This document shows positions 58,785 through 64,000 of a stretch of DNA of 64,000 nucleotides, piece after piece. Under the pieces are notes generated by a model. The model was not told the DNA's origin, ran no database searches, and worked only from the letters and a program-made list of their open reading frames with translations. Source of the DNA: Tubiluchus corallicola. Its lineage: Eukaryota > Priapulida > Priapulimorpha > Priapulimorphida > Tubiluchidae. The stretch spans positions 1 through 64,000 of the forward strand of contig JAQGDQ010000407.1 of assembly GCA_030141605.1 (NCBI GenBank), in the 5' to 3' direction. The translations under genes were made by a program, and so were the position numbers. The first letter of the stretch is position 1; every line of letters starts with the position of its first letter.

Positions 58785-59045
58785 GCTGCTGCTGCTTATG
58801 ATGACGATGATGATGGTGATGACAATGATGATTATGATGACGACGACGATGACGATGATGATGATCACCGATGACGACGACGACAACGATGACGATGACG
58901 ATGACGATGATGATGATGACAATAATGATTATGATGACGACGACGATGACGATGATGATGATCACCGATGGCGACGATGACAGTGATGCTGATGATGATG
59001 ATTCCGATGACAACGATGATAGTGGTGGTGGTGATGATGACGATG
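58785..59045. repeat. (GAT/GAC)n triplet tract with internal duplication
   Basis: GAT and GAC triplets. A segment of about 70 bp (gattatgatgacgacgacga ... gatcaccgatg) occurs twice, near 58830-58872 and 58927-58970. Confidence 0.88.
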
Positions 59046-61295
59046 CTCGACTTCGAACACAGTAGCAGCGGTATCACAATCAATTGTAACTGTTATTTTT
59101 TTACTATTATCAAAACCCTAAAATAAAACTGTGCACAGCACGACAAATGACGATTTCACAATTTTTCACCCAGCATTAATAACCTGCTATTATTCGCTAC
59201 TGAATAGAAATTTTCAGACGCAGTGGTTGCCGCCATTCACTTGAAAATCATGACGTAATTGGGAGACTTCGTGACTTTTCGTAACTCGTCATGGCTTTCC
59301 GTAGCCCTAAGGGAGCGCTGCTTAAACTAATTCAAACTTCTGCAACTTACCTAATGTCCTGGTAAAAATCTTACAAAATTAGCTATCCATTTTTTTGTAA
59401 TTGAGTAACCTATTATACTTTTGATGAAGATTAACAGCGCGCTACTTTTCTTGAAAACGAATGACGTCATTGGAAGAATGGGCGTAGAAATTGGGAAGTG
59501 ATCGCAGCTTTACAGTGATTTTACTAATTACACGAGGCGCTTATTGCAGTTTTATTACTAAATTCTTCTAACATTTTTCATGAACAATGAAATACGCCTA
59601 ACCTCCTAGAAGGCTTGGCCTTTCCTTTAAGGTTAAAATAGTAAACGCTTTAAACCAAGCTAAGCACTTCATAATAGATCTATTGAAACCAAAGTCAAGA
59701 TGTGCAATTGCAGTTGGCAATTATTCAAAATTAACAGAAGTAATGGAGCAGCCAGAAAAATGTCAGATAACTACATTTACGTAGTTTATCAAAACTTATA
59801 CAGGCTTGCGTGAATTATAGATTCACTCATATTACACTGCCAATATTTGCTAATTCATTTAACTTAAAGGGTATTTTATCATCATCCTTGCACGTTGGCA
59901 TCGCGTGCAGTTGTAATCACATTGCAGACGAAGTAGGGCTGCGTTTGATAACGAGAAAGAAATTAGATAATCTCAAAAAAACAGCAAAATATACATAAAA
60001 GGCAATATCTGTTTACAAAAAAAGAAAAGGTGTTTTTAAATAAAAGAAATTAACCACTAGTAAAAGAAAAAATGCACGATCACGTGTAGGCATCAGTGAA
60101 GCTATTTTTGTTGGCGTGTTTGGTTTATCGACTTATGTCGTATCAAAGCTCGTAATGACTGAACGAAATTACAATTTTATCGAACAGGCAACTCGCCTGG
60201 TGAAGCTTATTTGCAGCAATTCAACTAAATCGCCTCATCCTGAGGCAAGAACTCGTAAATCTTTATCATTATGCGAGTTGGCGGTGACAAGTTTTTAATG
60301 TTTAAACTCTCTTCGAGCGGTGTGAGCTGAGCTTGCACAGATTCATGTAGCTGCTTGCACACAAATACACAAGTAGTGCTGATGAGCCACTGGCTTAAAA
60401 TCAGTTTTTTAATATGCTTCAGCGCCTCCGGTAATGAATCTACTTGCTATCAGTAGTTGTGGCAGGGTCGGAATCTAACAAGAGAGGAAATCGAAAAAAA
60501 TTATGTCGCAAATGAACTTAAAGAGCATCAAGCTGAAAAATATAAAATCTGTACAACTCATTATGTATTTTTTATATTTTTATTTAGCGAACTTGGTCGC
60601 TACACTGCATTACAAAAAAATACAATTCACAGATATATACAAAAAATAAACCCACCAATGAGTCATAAGCCTAATCTAATTAATTTTGTTACATCCGTCT
60701 GTTTTAGTTTTATATAAGACGATCGGTAACGCTTTTTGACTTTGCAATTTTACAGTGAATGCATTTTAGCTTTTTTAAAAATAAAAATTATAATCATCTT
60801 GGAAGTGATCTTTGTAGATGGTCTCAAAAGTCGATATTTTGTGTTTTTTTTATTCCGTCTCAGAACATTTTATAGTTTTATAATATTTCTTTAAGACAAA
60901 AAAATATTTGAAAATAAGTACATACGAACTCAATCTTTTTCCAATTTGTCTAGTCAAAGCAGGCAAAAATCATAAAAGAACTGATGTGCTGGTAAGCTTC
61001 GTTACTTTCGCTAACTTATTCAAAGCACTTCTCTTAATGATTAACGCATTTCCAACATCAGCAATATTTCAAGTTAAATGTTTGCACATTAAGCTCTAAT
61101 TGTCATTTCGGACGTCTTGGTTTTTTTGCATAAATTTTAGCGATCTTGACTGATGTAGCATTGTAGAAAAATTGCAGAGCGTTAAATCTGTTAACCTCCA
61201 TACTTCCAAACGAAAGAAGGGTCAAAGAGCCCCAGTGGCAAGTCGGGTAACATGAGTAGTAAGAAATGGCATCAACTTGTTGAAAAGCTACTTTA
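59046..61295. other. Non-coding stretch
   Basis: No supported gene; short frames at 59.8, 60.1, 60.5 and 60.9 kb have no motif. Confidence 0.4.
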
Positions 61296-61299
61296 TTAA

Positions 61300-61756
61300 C
61301 CCTTTCAGTCCCAAATTAGTTTTCTAATAAGAAAAATTTTTTTGGCTCGGTACTTTTGTTCAGTATGTCCATCTTGTTTACACATAATAATTATTTTTTC
61401 TACCTGTGCCCACGTGCTAAATATAGCCTGTATCGCACAGGATACATTGGGATTCAATGGAAGCATAAAATGTGCTTCATTTTGCAACTGCTGATATTTT
61501 TTAAAGCATTTAAGACATTTAGTATGCATGCTATGCTGATCTGTACTAAGTCGTCTCTAATGTACTGTACCATGCACAGTTTTTGTGCTATGTATATTTT
61601 CTAGTTTGCCATTTTATCACCATTTTTAGTCTATTGCTATTGGCTCAAATCAAAATAACTATTAACAGATCAAATAACTGTCAGTTTTAAAATTTTATTA
61701 ATTTTAAAGGCAGAAAATATTCTCGTATCCCACGGGATACCACGGGTATGAAAGGG
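61300..61756. mobile_element. piggyBac-type MITE (457 bp) at TTAA
   Basis: Flanked by TTAA at 61296-61299 and 61757-61760. The ends are ccctttcagtccc (left) and the inverse of ccctttcatacccgtgg (right), identical for 8 bases. A TTAA target with CCCTTT-type ends is characteristic of piggyBac. A subterminal palindrome cccacgggataccacggg lies near the right end. No ORF. Confidence 0.82.
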
Positions 61757-61760
61757 TTAA

Positions 61761-63445
61761 TAGTGAGAGAATAGCGTGATCCATACACTGTTCTGAATTT
61801 CCACTGCACTTTTGTTACTGACACAAGGACCTCTTACCAGGTTGACATTTCGAGCCTCATTTTCAATGTTAGTATCGTCGCCATAGTTACGAAGTTTTAG
61901 ATAAAATTTGAAATTTCCAAAGGCTGCTAAAAAGAAAACTGGATCCCAACGTGTACACCCTGTATATCGTAATCTTATACTGAGCAACATTTTTGTTTTC
62001 ATTGAGCCTCTGGAAAAACATTCAAATCTTAGTATTTAATCTTAAATTTTTTATTTTGAGAATCTTAGCTGTTAAAATTACTCAGTCTAAATTGCTTGTA
62101 ACTACCCTTACTTTAATTAAATTAAGCAATTTGGATTACTGAGTACCTGTGTACTAGCTTTTGTTCTGTAGCAAAAGTTTTTTACTAATTTCTTGGTGTA
62201 AATATAAAAAACTGTTGGCAAATATTAAACACTGATGCACACACAAAAAATGATCTCAAGTAACTGTATTCTGTGTTGCGTTTAAAAAACGGAGAGTTAA
62301 TATTTTAGTTACTTAACGCCCATCTTGTTTATTCGAAGTTTCTTGAGCTTGAAGGACGCTACCAATTACAAAGTGAAAGTTGGGCTTGTTTACCTTGAAT
62401 TAGTCTTAGAATTACACAAAAAAGGTGGGTCGTGCTTATAGGATTATATCCGCATCAAAGCGTCTAAAATGACAACAACAACAACAACGGGAACTGGGGC
62501 GGTTTCAGGAACGGGTCCCCCACAATAACATAGAACAATTTTCATGTCTTTACATAATTTGTGAAATGAAAAGCAACCACTCTTACGATTCATCGTAATT
62601 AAACACGGATAGACAGTCTCGCTTCTTGTAAGTGCTCAGCTTTTGGCCATGATAATTTATTTTTTTTTGACTGTCTAAGAATTATGCTTGTGTTATGAAA
62701 TATATTTCAGTTGCCATTGTTCTTATGTATCCGTTGTCAGATTTTTATTTTCAGTTCTTGTTTGATTTTTTTTATTATGCACTTATTATTACTGCGTATG
62801 AATTGTATTAACACGTTGTAAGCATATCAATTTAATGTCATTCGTAACAATTAAATTTTTATTATAAGCAGTACTAACACTAATACACTGTAGCATAGCG
62901 CTTATAAAAATGTTCATGACTAACCAAAGGGCAGCTGACTAGATGACCAATTGGTCTTTTGCTGCCCTTTCTTCACATTTGTGTTTCCAAATTAAATGTA
63001 TTATAACTGTGCGTGTGTTGCAAGATAAATAAAAAAAGAAGTTCTGAAAGGTACGCAAAATCGAGAAAAACTTTTTTCGCCTTCATAAGGTTTTAATGTC
63101 CAAATGGTGACGAAGAATGTGTAAGTCATAATCAAAATAAAGCCCTTTCCCAAGTTAGATTGGAAGGCCTTTGTATTTTGTTGCTGAATTTTAAAATGAT
63201 TTAAAGTTCCAATAGCAAAATGTGTTTAGATAAAGCTTATAGAATAAAGTAGTATAGTAAGCAATTAGTCCGAAGATCTATAACTGAATTAGTTTATTGG
63301 CCGTCTCTGAACAAGTCTTTAAAAATTCAGAACGTATAGTTCTTGAATGTGGGGTATCTGAATACACATTATAATTAGCCGTTTATGTGAGTCGGCCACC
63401 AATTTTTAGATGAAAAAAATCGTCGAGGCACAAAAAGTTTCAAGG
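61761..63445. other. Non-coding stretch
   Basis: An 81-codon minus-strand frame (62002-61757) is open and not low-complexity but matches nothing I know. A small hairpin aaagggcagc..gctgcccttt lies at about 62925-62972. Otherwise nothing supported. Confidence 0.4.
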
Positions 63446-63457
63446 TCGCTAGAGCGG

Positions 63458-63464
63458 TATAAAA
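63458..63464 (+). promoter_or_regulatory. Candidate TATA box (TATAAAA)
   Basis: TATAAAA in a locally GC-richer context, about 30 bp upstream of a pyrimidine-rich candidate initiator (gtccattg) near 63482-63489. Confidence 0.45.
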
Positions 63465-63487
63465 ACTGCGCTCGGACATTGGTCCAT

Positions 63488-63544
63488 TGCCAATCGTTTA
63501 ACACTGCAGGACCATAGGTCATCCAGCAATATCCATCAAATAAG
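63488..63544 (+). other. Candidate 5' UTR exon with splice donor
   Basis: About 57 bases downstream of the TATA box end in ataag|gtaaga, a consensus 5' splice donor at 63545. No ATG-initiated frame is present, consistent with a leader exon of a gene continuing beyond the window. Confidence 0.35.
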
Positions 63545-63742
63545 GTAAGAGTGAATGTTTTGCTTTCTGTTTGTTTGTACTTTTTTATTGGGTGGTGTAT
63601 TAAAGCATAATGACGCAAGACATTGACGTTTTTCAGGCTTTCCTTTTTTGTGCTGTTTCTACCGGGTGGCGTAGAAAAAATGTTCGAATATTAGACTACA
63701 ATAATATTAGAAGCAAGTGCTCTACAAAATTGAAGTTTCGCA

Positions 63743-63776
<34 letters not shown>

Positions 63777-64000
63777 TTACAATACATTAATTCTTGACTG
63801 CGTACGCGTTTATATTGCTTAAGTAGTTTTTACATTATGGTTAAAAAAATTGCATGTCAAAAATTGAAATTTCAGCTAATTGCCAGCTGAAAAACAGCCA
63901 TGTTGACAAATAAAGTACTCAATACATGACAGCAAAACTATAAAGAAATGAATCACTTTACATGATGGCCTTCACCACAAAAGACATTTGTATAAAGACC
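63545..64000. other. Probable intron or spacer at window edge
   Basis: Contains a (TA)n run at about 63745-63772 and no coding signal. Confidence 0.35.

Noticed and set aside
61757-62002. 81-codon minus-strand frame that is not low-complexity
   Set aside because: No family recognised, no splice or promoter support; left as an unannotated possibility.

Overview
The window is nuclear DNA of a metazoan. It is A+T-rich, genes occupy little of it, introns have GT..AG borders, and microsatellites, minisatellites and eukaryotic transposons are abundant. The sequence does not name the species. A type-1 tyramine-like receptor together with a Gmr1-type LTR element points to a non-vertebrate bilaterian, probably marine; this is inference.

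Host genes are sparse. A plus-strand last exon of an unrecognised gene ends at 797. A complete, intronless biogenic-amine GPCR most like type-1 tyramine (octopamine/tyramine) receptors lies at 7745-9160. A minus-strand gene of at least six exons (57184 down to 51975) encodes a pentraxin domain; its splice phases agree at every junction and its calcium-ligand loop is nearly intact. A TATA box followed by a short leader with a splice donor near 63.46-63.54 kb may start a plus-strand gene that continues beyond the window.

The main feature is a full-length 8.2-kb Ty3/gypsy-superfamily LTR retrotransposon on the minus strand (15503-23723). Its pol order is protease, integrase, reverse transcriptase, RNase H, the Gmr1-type (copia-like) arrangement. 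The two 1178-bp LTRs differ at only two positions that I found by eye, pol is open throughout, gag and pol share one frame separated by a single TAA, and gag is broken by a 34-bp tandem duplication. The element sits inside an ATTGT pentanucleotide array.

Other mobile DNA includes four 5'-truncated non-LTR retrotransposon tails (about 5.2, 37.0, 37.6 and 39.1 kb), two hAT-type MITEs with perfect 8-bp target duplications (27902-28479 and 31069-31460), a TA-flanked MITE (40155-40654), a TTAA-flanked piggyBac-type MITE (61300-61756), a 950-bp foldback element (24138-25087), an internally deleted DNA transposon with a transposase remnant (about 28730-29847), two 5S-rRNA-derived SINE-like copies (about 26.6 and 56.1 kb), and a probable solo LTR (26682-27042).

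Tandem repeats include a 45-bp minisatellite (3360-4030), a 76-bp minisatellite of 18 units (47701-49067), and many simple repeats. Most other open frames are products of these repeats or random frames and are not called as genes.
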